The notes under the pieces were generated by a model. It saw only the letters and a list, made by a program, of their open reading frames with translations. It did not search any database and was not told where the DNA came from. Made by a program: the position numbers and the translations under genes. Of a stretch of 64,000 nt of DNA, positions 45,150 to 56,520 are shown piece by piece. Each line of letters begins with the position of its first letter. Position 1 is the stretch's first letter. Source of the stretch: Isoetes taiwanensis (taxonomy: Eukaryota; Streptophyta; Lycopodiopsida; Isoetales; Isoetaceae); the NCBI GenBank assembly GCA_021234155.1, contig JAJEKV010000087.1, positions 1,907,409 through 1,971,408 of the forward strand. The letters run 5' to 3'.

Positions 45150-45834
45150 GTGCCTTTTCCATGAGAGAAGTCATTTGCTGAGGTGTGCCTGGTATTCCTT
45201 GCTCTAAAAATGCCTAAAATTTGGATATAAGATAGATAGATAAATACTACTTCTTACGTCATACCACAAATCAAGTTGTAGATATGGCAGGTTTTAGTAA
45301 GAAATAGATTAGGCTTGAAGGAAATTAACAACTTACATGCATCATAAATGAATTATAGATATTGATCCAAAATGCTAGCTTCTGTTTATGAGCCATGCCT
45401 TGGAGCTCAACCTTTGCCAGTTTTGCCACAAGCATTCTGCATAGAGTGCACAGTCAGTTGCATCCAGAACATATTGATAGCCTAGGGTTCAGAGGTTCTA
45501 CCTCAACTTCTTTAAGAGCGAGAAACAAAATGGAACGCTGTTAGAATCAAGATTCTCAACTGAAACATCTTTGTAAGGTTTATAAGGTCCGGGATCTCTG
45601 CATACTGTGTAAGGATCCCTTTCTAAACAAAAATCTGAGACAGTCTTGATGTTGTAGCTACTCTTAGAGGCATTGGAACTAAAACTTGAGAATGTTGATC
45701 TCGTAATGTTCGATGAGGCATCGAAGTCAGCCCCATGATGAGGCGTTGCCACTGAGGAGGCATTTGATGAGCTCCTCAGATAGCTTGTTAGGTCCGATAG
45801 GTCCAGATTCGCAATTGTGGCCTTGATTTCCATT
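45150..45834 (-). CDS. DUF547-domain protein, partial gene (three exons seen)
   Basis: Exons on the minus strand: 45834-45502 (after CCTTAG), 45436-45337 (AG before, GTAAGT after), and 45213-about 45151. Joined in frame they read [20 protein letters not shown] ... [60 protein letters not shown]. The [19 protein letters not shown] core is diagnostic of plant DUF547 proteins (MIP1-like, often with an N-terminal leucine zipper). Their biochemical role is not established. The next expected block (VGG..LNA..IEHFILR) was not found downstream to 44500, nor was an N-terminal coiled coil upstream, so the gene is either truncated or has distant exons. An exon-like piece at 44739-44800 with a GTAAGA donor could be part of it. 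Confidence 0.7.
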
Positions 45835-45999
45835 CTAAGGACAAAGGCATAAGATCAGTCATTGCAAGCAGATAATGTAATATGTCAACCTTGCAAGAAT
45901 TCAACTTGCAAAGGTCTGCATGGCATGTAGGAAAATATACAATTGACAAAAAAATGAAATTCTTAGGCTTTGATAGAAGGCAAGAAGATAAGAATTGCT

Positions 46000-46570
46000 A
46001 ATTTGGACTAAGATTCACAATCACACTTATAGAGTTTTGTGGCTGCCTTTGTTGCCAAACACCTGCTTGCCAACATCGATTCTTATCTTCATCTGTCTGC
46101 TGAAGAAGAGAGCATGCTTTTTTCTTGAAGCCAGAAGTTAAAAACAAATTTTGAAAAACGAATTTGGATTTGTGGCCTCTAGCACAATCGGCAAGAGCAC
46201 CAAAAAGGGAACATGAAAGAAAAAAATACAAACGCTGGATAACCAATTTAATGCACCATGGCAATGTTTTCCCTTTGAATTTAAGCATTGGAGCATTCAT
46301 GGCAGTGTTTTCCCTTTGAATTCAGGCATTGGAGCATCCAAGCACCGGAGCAGGCAGTTCGTTGAAGACAGAAGTGCATTTCCTTTTCCTTAGGGCAAAC
46401 TGACAAACGTGTGCTCTTCTTGCTTTTGCTTGAAGCCAAAAATGAAAAACGAATTTGGATTTATGGCCACCGAACGGGGCAGGCAACCACTCAAATCGAC
46501 TAAAGACATCATTCGAGAGAAAGAGTAGGACTGCAAAATAATATAATTGCAATTTAGCGTGCCTCTTCAT
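46000..46570. repeat. Imperfect tandem duplication (~300-bp unit)
   Basis: AAAAACGAATTTGGATTT.TGGCC occurs at about 46155 and 46445, and TTTTCCCTTTGAATT.A followed by GCATTGGAGCAT occurs at about 46265 and 46308. The two halves look like a local duplication, each with a minus-strand frame containing GHKSKFVF. Confidence 0.55.
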
Positions 46571-46735
46571 TCGGCAATTTTCAACTGCTTTTACAATCTA
46601 ATTTAATCTAATGGTATATAACAAAAGTTCTAAAATGAACAGCCAAGATCGCGCACAAACTATCATCTTTCGGCTTTAGTACTATATATATAGAAGATTG
46701 TTATTATGTGCTAACATGTAGGCGAGCTTCTACGG

Positions 46736-47389
46736 ATGTCCCGAAGAAGGACTGGGCTAATGACACCTTCTTATCCTTTGCTCAAGCACTTGGCCATTCC
46801 TACGTGGTTCGTGCTACACCGAGGGCCTTTTTTACTCATGGAGTCACCAAGAAGGGGGATTTCTCGTATTTGTACAATAGGATCACCATATGGATTTGAG
46901 GAGCGTCGTAGCGCCCCCCTATTCAGGATGTTAGATTTGAAACCATTGTCATATGTGTTGCTTGTATCACCCTGTAGGGAAGAATATCTCCTTGATCATT
47001 ATGGTTTTGGCCCTAAAAACCTTGATTCTCGTGATGAGGAATCACGATATATGCACATCAAAACACCGGACGTGATAAATAGGCTTTTCATTCATCACAG
47101 CAGATGTATACATTGGGTTATAATTTCTGAAGTGAGTGGGGTAGCCAAACATAAGCACAATATTGGACTACCCCATATAAAGAGAAATGACAATAATATC
47201 ATGATAGGGCTAGGCAAAAGTGAAGTGGCAACAACTTCTCGTCTGGATAAAAAACACCGCCCTTTCGTGTTTTCGGGGAAAACCCTAGTGAAAAATGGTC
47301 GCCAATGTTCTAGAGGTATTGCCTGGAGCGCTCGAGCGAGGAAGCAAATGACTGGTACCGAGCAAAGAGGAAATATGTATGCCTCGTGA
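46736..47389 (+). CDS. Unidentified 217-codon open frame
   Basis: Open from 46736 to 47389. No domain was recognised. A competing frame at 46708-46899 (FLSFAQALGHSYVVRATPRA) looks more protein-like over its first part, so the true gene may shift frames or be spliced there. The segment LDSRDEESRYMHIKTPD at 47031-47081 recurs 1 kb downstream as LHSRDEDSQYTDIKTP at about 48016-48063 with its frame preserved despite base changes, which argues that this piece once coded for protein. Confidence 0.3.
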   Translation: MSRRRTGLMTPSYPLLKHLAIPTWFVLHRGPFLLMESPRRGISRICTIGSPYGFEERRSAPLFRMLDLKPLSYVLLVSPCREEYLLDHYGFGPKNLDSRDEESRYMHIKTPDVINRLFIHHSRCIHWVIISEVSGVAKHKHNIGLPHIKRNDNNIMIGLGKSEVATTSRLDKKHRPFVFSGKTLVKNGRQCSRGIAWSARARKQMTGTEQRGNMYAS

Positions 47390-47564
47390 TTGTGCTAATC
47401 CTGAAAATATAAACGCAAGCACCTGTAAGTTTCACTAAGAAGCACAATGTATGGATGGCTTGAACTCCTGTCGTGAGCTATTCACACGTGTCATGTAATC
47501 AATGCCAATGACAGCAAAAACCATAAAATAGAAAATAAGAAATATCAACAGAAGAACTTTGAAA

Positions 47565-47775
47565 AACCTCTAGTGGGGCTGGCATGCGTGCCACGCGACA
47601 ATAAACCTCTATAACGAGGGGCTGGCCATGCGTGTCACACGAAAATATATAACTTCTGAAAAAGAAAGACTTGAAAGAACTTGAAAACAAAACCTCTAGA
47701 GGGTCTGGTCATGCGTGCCACGTGGCAAAAAACCTCTATGATAAGGAGGGGTTGGGTCATGAATGTCAGGCGCAT
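47565..47775. repeat. Short tandem repeats around AACCTCTA...CATGCGTGCCAC
   Basis: The phrase AAACCTCTA, then a GG.CTGG stretch, then CATGCGTG.CAC, occurs about four times with spacing alternating near 50 and 80 bp. No coding meaning is apparent. Confidence 0.5.
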
Positions 47776-48398
47776 ATAAATAACAATAATGTTCTTAAAA
47801 AAGAGAGACATTATTTAAAATTTCTTAACATAGATAACACCCGAGTCGATGGTCCACAAATAAGAGGAAAAAAGAAGGGTGGGACGGGAGGGTTTGTCCA
47901 ATGCTACTATACTATTATGAGAATAACGTTGAATGAGGAGAAACACGAAAAGATCGAATATATATCGCTCGCCCTCTCACGAGAATCTCGATCCTATATA
48001 TGGTGTGGATCGATCTGCATTCTCGTGATGAGGACTCGCAATATACGGACATCAAAACACCGACCGAAAAGAAGAGAACTCTGCTCACCTCACAGACCTA
48101 GATGGCATGATAACAGTAGCTAGGGGTGAAGATCAGGCTGAATGTATCATGGATGAGAAGAAGATATACATGGCATCGGACAATGTAAGAGACCTTGCCA
48201 CTTGATGGGCCAATATACGTACTTACGTACGTATGTTTGTAGCAGCGTGTATCTCCTGCATAGGCACGTTTAGCATCTAGGCAGCCAGTATCAAATCATT
48301 TTTTGTCCTTAAATTTAAAACTTTGGGATTGAAGTATCCAAAAGTGTCTCTTGCTACTATTTAAATGGTATCTTGGAATATTTGGCTTTTCTCTTCTA
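47776..48398. other. No gene assigned
   Basis: Holds the second copy of the RDE-S-Y-IKTP-encoding segment (about 48016-48063) and a CGTACTTACGTACGTA palindromic run near 48220. Nothing else was recognised. Confidence 0.3.
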
Positions 48399-49053
48399 TC
48401 AAAGCATCAAAACGGGCCATTGTACATCTGCTAGCTTAATTTCAGCCCCAAAGGAGGATCCAAAATACAAGTAGCCTCCTGCAGTTTTGCATCTAGAAGC
48501 ATCATAAGCTAGAAGCATCATAAGTTGAGCATCATCAAAATTAGGACTTTTATCCAAGATTTTGAAATCTTTTAAGCACGACATACAACATATGGTCTGG
48601 ATCCCCTAAAAGCAAATCCACTGAACTTCTACCATTGGGTTGAAAGCAAGTAAAGCCTTTGCAATGTGGAAAAGTGGCTATGCCATTGCAGATTTTCATA
48701 TTAAAAGGCCTGCATAAGGAGATAACATGCTCACCCATTTTGTTCTGCAGTAAATCCACTGTTTGCCTTGGCCGTATTACATTGTATAAAGCTCATCCTA
48801 TTCCAAGAGCCAAAGAGCATTCCTTTCTCCTGATAGCAAAGCGGCTCGTTTCTGTCACATATACCAGCCCTTTATGCCTATAAAGGGAGATATCATTAGC
48901 AAGATTTATCAACAGATCATCGGGATTTAAATTTGAATGGTTATAAAGGGTTCTTGAGTTCTGGACAGTCTTCTTATAGGAAATTATGCTTTCATCTGAC
49001 AAACAAAAGATATGCCTGTGATGAACATATGAACACATTGATAACATGACCAT
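48399..49053 (-). pseudogene. LINE endonuclease fragment
   Basis: The minus strand encodes NPDDLLINLANDISLYRHKG before a position where a GDFNA motif is expected (now disrupted near 48870). Further on come VDLLQNKMGEHVISLCRPFN, MKICNGIATFPHCKGFTCFQ and GRSSVDLLLG. This pattern (L...C..F.M.ICNG......G.FT....G.S.VD) belongs to the EEP endonuclease of LINEs. It is a different sequence type from the endonuclease of the 37280-42480 element. The RT is absent. Confidence 0.6.
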
Positions 49054-49713
49054 ATTATAAGATCAACTATTTTGTGTGTGCATATCGTCTTATAATAGAC
49101 TAAGGCTTAAGAATGGTAATACACCATTGTCTTAGAACATTACGGTATAGATCCAAATGTTTTGAATCATCTATTATTTTCTTAGTCTTAAAACAAATGG
49201 GTTATATGATTCCAACTTGCAATTATGCTTACAGAGCAGGGATGCGCAATGCGCAGGCACATAATCAATGACACTTACAATCAAAGGTCAATATGAACAT
49301 TGCAAACACATTTGTGCATATTTTGTGCACATAGTATTGGCCGTTTTTTGTGCACACTTTGAAGATTAATAGCAAGTCCTAGAAGATCATGATCTAAATA
49401 AGAGTGCCCAATGGCAAGGATGAGCACCACCACCAAAAATGTCTCTTAAGGAGTGGAAGAAGCAACAAATGTCCCAAAGGAGTGGAGGGGGCGAAAAATG
49501 TTAGTGCTAGAGACCGAGAAAGGTGCAAAGGTGCAAAAAATTCTTAGTCTATTCTCAAAAACAGGCAATTTAAGTTGAAAGCAGAACAAAACAATGGAAC
49601 AAAATAGAAAAGAGTCACAAACCATACTGGCTAATGTGGTTTCCTTGGTTTCAGGACAACTCTAGAGATGAAGCAGGCCTTTGTTGTGATGTCTGGGCAC
49701 TTTTTCTAGTATA
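49054..49713. other. No gene seen; 3' flank of the receptor-like protein
   Basis: Only short frames. The part near 49714 would hold the 3' UTR of the LRR gene on the minus strand. Confidence 0.4.
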
Positions 49714-52700
49714 CTAGAAAGGCCAATGATAAACCAGAACTGCAATTAGGGCTAACGATAACCCAATGAGGTTTCCTAATGCAAACCCGACAAAAGAAAT
49801 GTGTTCCTCCATTTTTCTCCACCACTTTCTTTCATGTGATTCATGTAGCATATTTGGATATGACTGATCGCACTTAGGCAAAGGAGAACCACACAAGCCC
49901 TTATTAGCTATGTAACTAGAAGAACTAAATGTGTTGAATTGATTGCCTGTTGGAATAGGTCCCTCTAGTTGGTTGAAGGATACATCAAAGCTTGATAAAC
50001 TGTGCATGTATTGAAGTTCGTTTGGAATCCTTCCAGTCAATCGATTGTCATGAAGATCCAGTTGTTCCAAAATAGCCATTTTCCCCATGCTTGCAGGAAT
50101 ACAGCCAGAAATTTTGTTATTAGAAAGATTAAGATAACGCAACCCTGCGAGGTTCCCGATTTCTTTCGGGATGTTTCCAACCAATCTGTTGCTTGATAAA
50201 TCAATAAAGGTAGTAGTTCTTAGCACATACTGAAATGGTTGATCTTCTTTACCTTTGATAGGCAGAAAGATATCTTGATATAATGTGTCTTTGCAGCTGA
50301 AAAGTGTAGAGCTATTTTGGTTCTCACCAAAGATCAAACTCTTCATTTTATCAATGTCAGTAGGGATCTCACCTTCCAACATGTTGTTTGATAAATCTAG
50401 CACTTGAAGCTTTAGCATGTTCCTCAACCAAGTAGGAAACAATCCAGTAAATGCATTGTAGCCCAAGCTCAAGATCTTAAGCTCCTCCATTTCTGCCAAG
50501 AATGAAGGTACAGTACCGTTGAAGTTGTTCTTTCTCAAATCCAAAAGCTGCAATTTTGAGCACTTCTGCAGAGAAATGGGCACCTCTCCAACAAGATTGT
50601 TATGGGGAATGGAAACGACTAGCATGGAGGGCAGCTTAGTGAAATCAATTTGAAGCCTCCCATGAAGAAGATTGTTACCAAGATCAAGGCGTTGTAGCCT
50701 TGAACAGTCTTCTAAGCTTTGAGGGACAACTCCTTGCAGGGAATTATTGGACAAGCTGATCACCTGCAAATTTATACAATTGCTGAGAGTAGCGGGAATG
50801 TTCCCTGATAAAATGTTGGAAGACAAAGCAAGTTGCTGCAAGGAGCTACAGTTGCCAAGGCTCTCAGGAATATAACCATAGAGTTGGTTGTTGTGGAGAT
50901 CCAACTGAAGCAAGTTCCGAAGAGCTCCAAAAGAAGAAGGCAGTGTACCACTTAAAGAGTTATTGAATGCATAAAAGTAACTTAAAGAATGAAGATTTCC
51001 AAGGGATGGAGGAATCGCTCCTGAGAATTGATTGTCTTGGAGATGTAAAGTACTCAAGCTAGTGCAATTTTCTAATGAATGAGGGATGCTTCCACTGAGC
51101 ATATTTCCAGCTGCATGTAGAGCACTAAGCTTTTGAAGCTTTCCTAAAGACGAGGGCAACATACCTTCAAACATGCAGTTGTTGATAGAGAGAGACTGAA
51201 GAAGGTTACAATTGCCCAGCTCTTTTGGTATGTAACTGCCCCCAAAAGAATTGTCATCTAAATCAAGGAAATAGAGATATGACATGTTTCCAATACTGGG
51301 TAGCATCTTGGCACCAATCAATCCGCATCCTAACAGGTTAAGATACTGAAGGCTCGTAATGCTCCAGACTTCTAGTGGAAACTTTTGCCCTGTTGCATTA
51401 TATGATTGTAATGCTATTTTTTGAATATATGGCAGCGTTGTAAGGAAATAAGGGAACGGCCCACTTAGATCTTCACTTCCATTCGTATCCACCCACACTA
51501 GCTCGGTGCAATTTGCAAGCTCCAGTGGCAGAGCCCCTGTTAACATATTAGATGCGTATAAAGAAAGAATTTGAAGGTTTTTTAGCCTTCCCAAATCTTT
51601 AGGTATTGTGCCACTGAGAAAGGGGTTGTTGCCAAGCCACAGCTCTTTGAGAAAAGAGCAATTCCCTAAAGATGGAGGAATAGTTCCTCTCAAATTACTG
51701 TCTGTCAAATCTAGCACCTTTAAATTCTGAAGATGTCCCAACTCTGGTGGCATGCTTCCTGTTATACTGTTACCTGCTAAAGTCAGCTCCTGCACCTTAT
51801 GAAGATTTCCCAACTCAGATGGAATTGCGCCTGTTAGCATATTATAAGGCACACTAAGGACCAAAAGGGAGGAACAATTTCCTAGAGAACTAGGAATTTT
51901 GCCTGTTAATTGGTTTTTTCCCAGCAATAATTTAGACAGAGAAGATAACTTACCTAGAGTACTAGGAATAACCCCAGAAAGGTTATTGAATGCCAAAGAC
52001 AAGATCTTCAAATTGGTAAGCTTTCCCAACTCCCATGGAATTGTACCTGTTAGCATATTATGGTACAATGACAGAACTGAAAGAGAGTAGCAATTGGCTA
52101 GAGAACTAGGAATTCTGCCAGTCAATTGGTTTTCTCCCAGCCTTAATTCCAACAGAGAGGATAACTTGCCCAGAGAAGTAGGAATAGCACCAGTAAGATG
52201 ATTGAGCGCCAAAGATAAGATCGCTAAGTTCTTAAGACTTCCCAGCTCCCACGGTATTATGCCAGTTAATCCATTGCTTTGAAGCCGCAGCTTAGCGAGC
52301 GAAGTACAATTTCCCAAAGAACCAGGAATATTTCACTTGAAAGAGTTGAATGACATACTTAGAACCTTCAAATTCTGAAGGTGACCAATGGAGGAAGGAA
52401 TATAACCTGAGAGGTTGTTGCTTTCAAGGTGCAGATGTTGGAGATGGGATAGCTCTCCTATTCTTTCAGTTACAGAGCCAGTCAGATTCATTTGAGCTAG
52501 AGTAAGACTTGCAACTCTGTTTGAAGTGCATGCAACTCCTGGCCAAGAGCATACATTAGAGATGTTGGCAGCGCTCCATCCAGACAAGACTCCCCAAGGA
52601 TCACCATTTATGCCTTGCTTGAAAGATAGCAGAACCCTTGCATCCTCCTGCAATGTTAGGCTCTGCTTATGTGCTGTTACAAGTGAATAGATTGTAATAT

Positions 52701-52749
52701 GCATAAACAGCAGCTGAACAAAGTGAAAAGAATGTGCCATCACTGCCAT
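49714..52749 (-). CDS. LRR receptor-like protein (RLP), interrupted by one in-frame TGA
   Basis: Start chosen at 52749 (MAVMAHSF), which directly precedes a hydrophobic signal peptide; an upstream ATG at 52875 would add an unlikely basic leader. Then an LRRNT_2 cap (EDARVLLSFKQGINGDPWGV ... CSWPGVAC), some thirty leucine-rich repeats (LxxNxLxGxIPxxLGN), a short non-LRR island with YQDIFLPIKGKEDQPF at about residues 815-845, final repeats, GLCGSPLPKCD, and one transmembrane helix (FALGNLIGLSLALIAVLVY) with almost no cytoplasmic tail and no kinase. That is RLP architecture; relatives act as cell-surface receptors with SOBIR1-type partner kinases. Codon 139 (52335-52333) is TGA where the repeat consensus has glycine (FK-stop-NIPGSLGNC). 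The frame is otherwise open for 1011 codons without introns. Confidence 0.85.
52333..52335 (-). other. Premature TGA in the LRR gene
   Basis: TTCAAG-TGA-AATATTCCT on the minus strand. A GGA glycine at this place would restore the LRR consensus by one base change. Both sides are in the same frame, with no frameshift. Confidence 0.85.
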
Positions 52750-53099
52750 GCTAGAAAACTCCCTATAATCTTTTGCTTGTTGTGATCCCAATATAAGGAG
52801 GGCACTGCCGTAATTCCTGCTCCAATAAGCCCCACGAAGACGGTGCTTTGATTTGATCATTTTGTTCTTATTCATATGGAGGCATATGGAGTCAACAGAT
52901 CAGAAAAAAGGTAGAATCCCTAATGGCATTTGCTTTGTTTGTTGTTTGGATTCTACGTAACCAACAGTAAAGAATAGGTCAGTCTTGATTAGAATGGCAT
53001 CATGTAATACCAGAAAAAAAGGAGCTAGAATCTTAGTACGAAGTCCCTTTGTAGAAAATTGGTTGCAAAATAGTCTAGGCGCCGTGCGAATAGGTGGCA

Positions 53100-54625
53100 G
53101 CGATGCTTTTATTTATTTTTTCAATGCAATTTATATAGAATAGTTCTATGATCCGAGTGAGCGCACCGAAGTCGTGCCCAGTATCATGTGTAGCGGCTCA
53201 TCAGGTCTAATCAACTGAGCATAGCGTGTCCGAATCTGATCATATGCTGGGCATCTCTGGAAAGTGTGACACTCATCCTCAACAGCTCCCGTCTGGCAGC
53301 ACTTACAAACCCTATCCTGACGTGGCTCCCCAATCCATCGACCTGTCTCAATCCGAAGATGGTGGGCCCTTGTGCGAATAGAGGCGATATGCCTGCGCTT
53401 TTTCATGGGTAGATGTGAACGTAGGTAGCGCTGTGGGCCTCGTTCTAATGTGGGATATGTGCTGCTTGTAATGTGCTGTTTTGACTTGCTCCAGAGCCCT
53501 GGAATTCCAAAGCTTGTTGGAGAAACAAGCATCAAGGTAACATCTCAGGTTGTCACGATCTGCCTCTGTTTCTACCTGGATGTACATGTGCTCCTGGACA
53601 TTCCATCTAGTTAGCCACTGCACTCTTTTATCCTTCCAACAATTCTTGAGTCGTTGTGGTCCCATTGCCCTTTGCATAAGCCAAGTCGCGGTAGGCGATC
53701 ATCATCCATATTTACCACCTTACGGAAATAGGCGATGTGTCTATCAAGGGGCGCTTCTATTTGAAGTGGTGAGGAAACCTGTCTCGCAACAAAATTTAAT
53801 ATGGGACCGTGGATTTCACTCAGAGTGCCCGTGCTAAGAAGGCCTACGCACACTTTGTTCTAAGTCGCTCCAAGTAGCAAAAGGGACACTCTTGGGCCCC
53901 GGACTTCAACTCCATACAAAAAGCGGGCTCTACCAATACCCGAGCGGATGTGCACGATGCCCCAATCATATAGTTACGCTGCGTGGTTATTGTTCTCGCA
54001 TTGCATAGAGTGCTTTCGGCCGGCCGCTACGCGCAATCTTATGGAAGTGTCAAAGATAGTGTAGAAGGAAACTCCACTCCCGGATACTTGTAAAGTTGGG
54101 TCCCGCCACCCCATTGTCCATGAGCGGTGTTCCAACCGGTCAATGTCTGGACCAAACAATGTTGGGGAAAGAGGACATCCCCGTGGGACCCCAATCTTCG
54201 CTAGTGAATGGTTGTTAGTCATCGTGATCCGGCTCGCGTACAACTCTCATTAACAACTTTGTATCTTTGCATTTTGCATATATCCGAGGAACCTCTAGTT
54301 GCCACAATCTTTCCCATAACTTTTCCCGAGGCACGGTGTCAAAAGCCTTCGCAAAGTCAACAAAGCAACAATACAGGTCCCGCCGACAGTTTCTGCTATC
54401 CTCAACTAAAGTCCTCAATGTGAAGATATGATCAATGATTGAATGCCGGGGTCTGAACCCTGCTTGTGTGAGAGCTCGCACACCTGTTGCTTCTGCCCAC
54501 CTGGTCAACTGTTGCTCAATAATGCTAGCTAGCAGTTTGGCAAACACCGAACTGACCATGATTGTTCGGTAATTGGTTGGACTATGTGGAGCTCCTGCCT
54601 TGTAAATGGGGACAACTCTGCTTGT
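53100..54625 (-). pseudogene. LINE ORF2 C-terminal half (RT to zinc finger)
   Basis: The minus strand at 54215-54559 encodes MVSSVFAKLLASIIEQQLTR, QAGFRPRHSIIDHIFTLRTL and CCFVDFAKAFDTVPREKLWE, a clean RT finger/palm with the motif A aspartate. 53974-54243 has IGVPRGCPLSPTLFGPDIDR. The YADD region is damaged. 53146-53850 holds the linker and an intact zinc-binding domain (HHLRIETGRWIGEPRQDRV, CKCCQTGAVEDECHTFQRCP). It is better preserved than the other LINE copies, so probably younger. Its 5' side stops near 54625, 17 bp from the left inverted repeat at 54642. Confidence 0.85.
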
Positions 54626-54641
54626 TGGCGAATATCAATCA

Positions 54642-54707
54642 ATCAATCTTGTTAATTTGGGATTTTTAGGTTTGGCTAAAAATCTTTTTGGAATTTTTTT
54701 TAAGTGA
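54642..54707 (+). repeat. Left copy of the 66-bp inverted repeat
   Basis: Pairs with 58735-58800. It contains TTTGGCTAAAAA and GGAATTTTTTTTAAGTG. Left of it ATCA is repeated (ATCAATCAATCAATC). Confidence 0.8.
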
Positions 54708-55826
54708 TTTCCTATGATTTTGAGGTATTTGGGTTGCCGAAAAAACTTATCGATTTACAAAAATCGTAGAGAATTCTACTACTCATTTTTTCTTCTTCGA
54801 ATTCCACTTTTACAGAGGGTTTTAGGTTTATAAGAGGGAAAAATCGTCTTCTAGAGCTTGCACCTGCAGCATGAGCTGGAGCCTTCACTTGGAGCCCGGA
54901 GCCGCAAGGGCATCAAGGGGTAGCAAAATCAAAAGGTGCTTCTATTTCTTATTGAGTTTCGTTGTGTATTACAGGGAAAAAATCTGAGAGAAAAGATCTG
55001 AGACAAGTTTGCAGTCCAGGTTTAGCTTGAGGCGGACCCTTTTTCTAAATGATAGCTCAAGATCAAGGCTACTATCTGTTGATGCATGTACTTTCCATAG
55101 TAAAATGATTAGGAATTTTCATAATTTTCATTTTGCATACCCATCTTTTACAAGTAAAGGCACGAAACTTTAAGATGTTAGTTGCATCACCTCCAGATAC
55201 ACTGATATTTTTTCCACCCCATTTTTGACATCTCCTCTAGATACAAACCATTTTGCTACTCCATTATTTGTCAAGGACATTCTTTCTTTAATTGCATGTA
55301 AGAAGCTCTTGATGCTGGAAATTTGGTTTGCAAGACATTGTGGCAAGTATGCCATTGTGCAAATATTCTAGTAATATGGTCCATTTTTATTTGCTTCGTG
55401 CAGGCTATAGCATGGAGAGCATCAGCATGCGGCTTTGTCCAATCAGCAACATTTGCTCTTAAAGAGTTAAGCCTTCTGTGTTTCTGAAGCTTGGGGACTT
55501 TCTAAACAGTATTAGACACAATTTCTTTCTCATCGATCCCGTCTTTTTTGAGGTATGGAGCCATTTTTGCGTTAATGACAGTCTATGTTGAATGTAGTTT
55601 AACGTGGCTCTACATAGTTCCAAGTAGTATAATAAATAATTTATGGGGCAACGGCTAAAGAAATTATTTCTAGATCTGTTCAATTTATCCTTAAACTATG
55701 TTGTATCCTTAAATTATGCTGGCCGTGCATAAGGGATCATTTGTTTCTTCCTATTATTCCACTACATACCCATGTTTGGCTTATTTTATTGCATCATTTC
55801 TGCTCTGATCATGCAATGGTTATTGA

Positions 55827-55965
55827 GCTATGAGACAGAGTTAGAGACATGGCCTCTAATTTTTTCTATGATGAAGTATAATTAGCAAGGATGTATTGAG
55901 CTATGAGACAGAGTTAGGGACATGGCCTCCAATGTTTTTGATGATGAAGTATAATTAGTAAAAAA
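55827..55965. repeat. Direct tandem duplication (~67 bp, two copies)
   Basis: GAGCTATGAGACAGAGTTAG, then GACATGGCCTC.AAT.TTTT and GATGAAGTATAATTAG, occurs twice in succession with few changes. Confidence 0.8.
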
Positions 55966-56360
55966 GTATTTTCTCTCAAGTATTTAATTAACACATGGCT
56001 GTATTTCAAAAATTGTTCTTGCTCTAGCTTCTTCAAAGTGGGATGGTTAGGAATTGTTTCTGCAATGGATTGAATATAGGTCATTTTCAAGATTACCATG
56101 TGTTTCTGCATCTTACAAGGCAAGTATCTTCTATGAACTTATAGTTGGTATTGGCATGCTTATAAATTTGAAACGTAGTAGCCTTCTGCATTTTCTAGAC
56201 ATTGCCAAGTTACTATGGTATCATGATTATAGCTCCATCAATAACAAGAATACAGAACTTCCAGTCAAGATAGTTCAAACTGCCTATGCCTAGACAAAAA
56301 GTACAAATATCTGAAAGCAAGCTATAGATTTTCAAGAGGCATCCTTTTTTATGATCATCA

Positions 56361-56425
56361 ATAGAATAGAATAGAATAGAATAGAATAGAATAGAATAGA
56401 ATAGAATAGAATAGAATAGAATAGA
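56361..56425 (-). repeat. (ATAGA)13 microsatellite, tail of a LINE
   Basis: Thirteen units of ATAGA, equal to (TATTC)n on the minus strand, directly beside LINE 3' UTR sequence. Confidence 0.9.
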
Positions 56426-56520
56426 TTTTTTAGCGTCCACGGAGACCGATTGGCTTATGGGACCCAAACAAAAAGAGAGCAGCAAGCGTATTACTGACAG
56501 GATTAAAAAACCCCAATGCA
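56361..56520 (-). mobile_element. 5'-truncated LINE 3' end with pentanucleotide tail
   Basis: The segment 56426-56520 shares AGCGTCCACGGAGACCGATT, TTATGGGACCC and AGGATTAAAAAACCCC with the 3' UTR of the LINE at 37284-37370 (AACGTCCACGGAGACCAATA, CATGGGACCC, AGGATTAAAAAACCCC). Only about 95 bp of LINE sequence was inserted, with a (TATTC)13 tail. It lies inside the 54642-58800 segment. Confidence 0.8.

Noticed and set aside
46322-46570. Minus-strand frame with GHKSKFVF as upstream DUF547 exon
   Set aside because: The motif occurs twice only because the DNA is duplicated, and no splice border in phase with 45834 was found.
49714-49740. Receptor kinase with kinase domain downstream
   Set aside because: The frame stops just after the transmembrane helix and no kinase motif is found in the next 700 bp on the minus strand.
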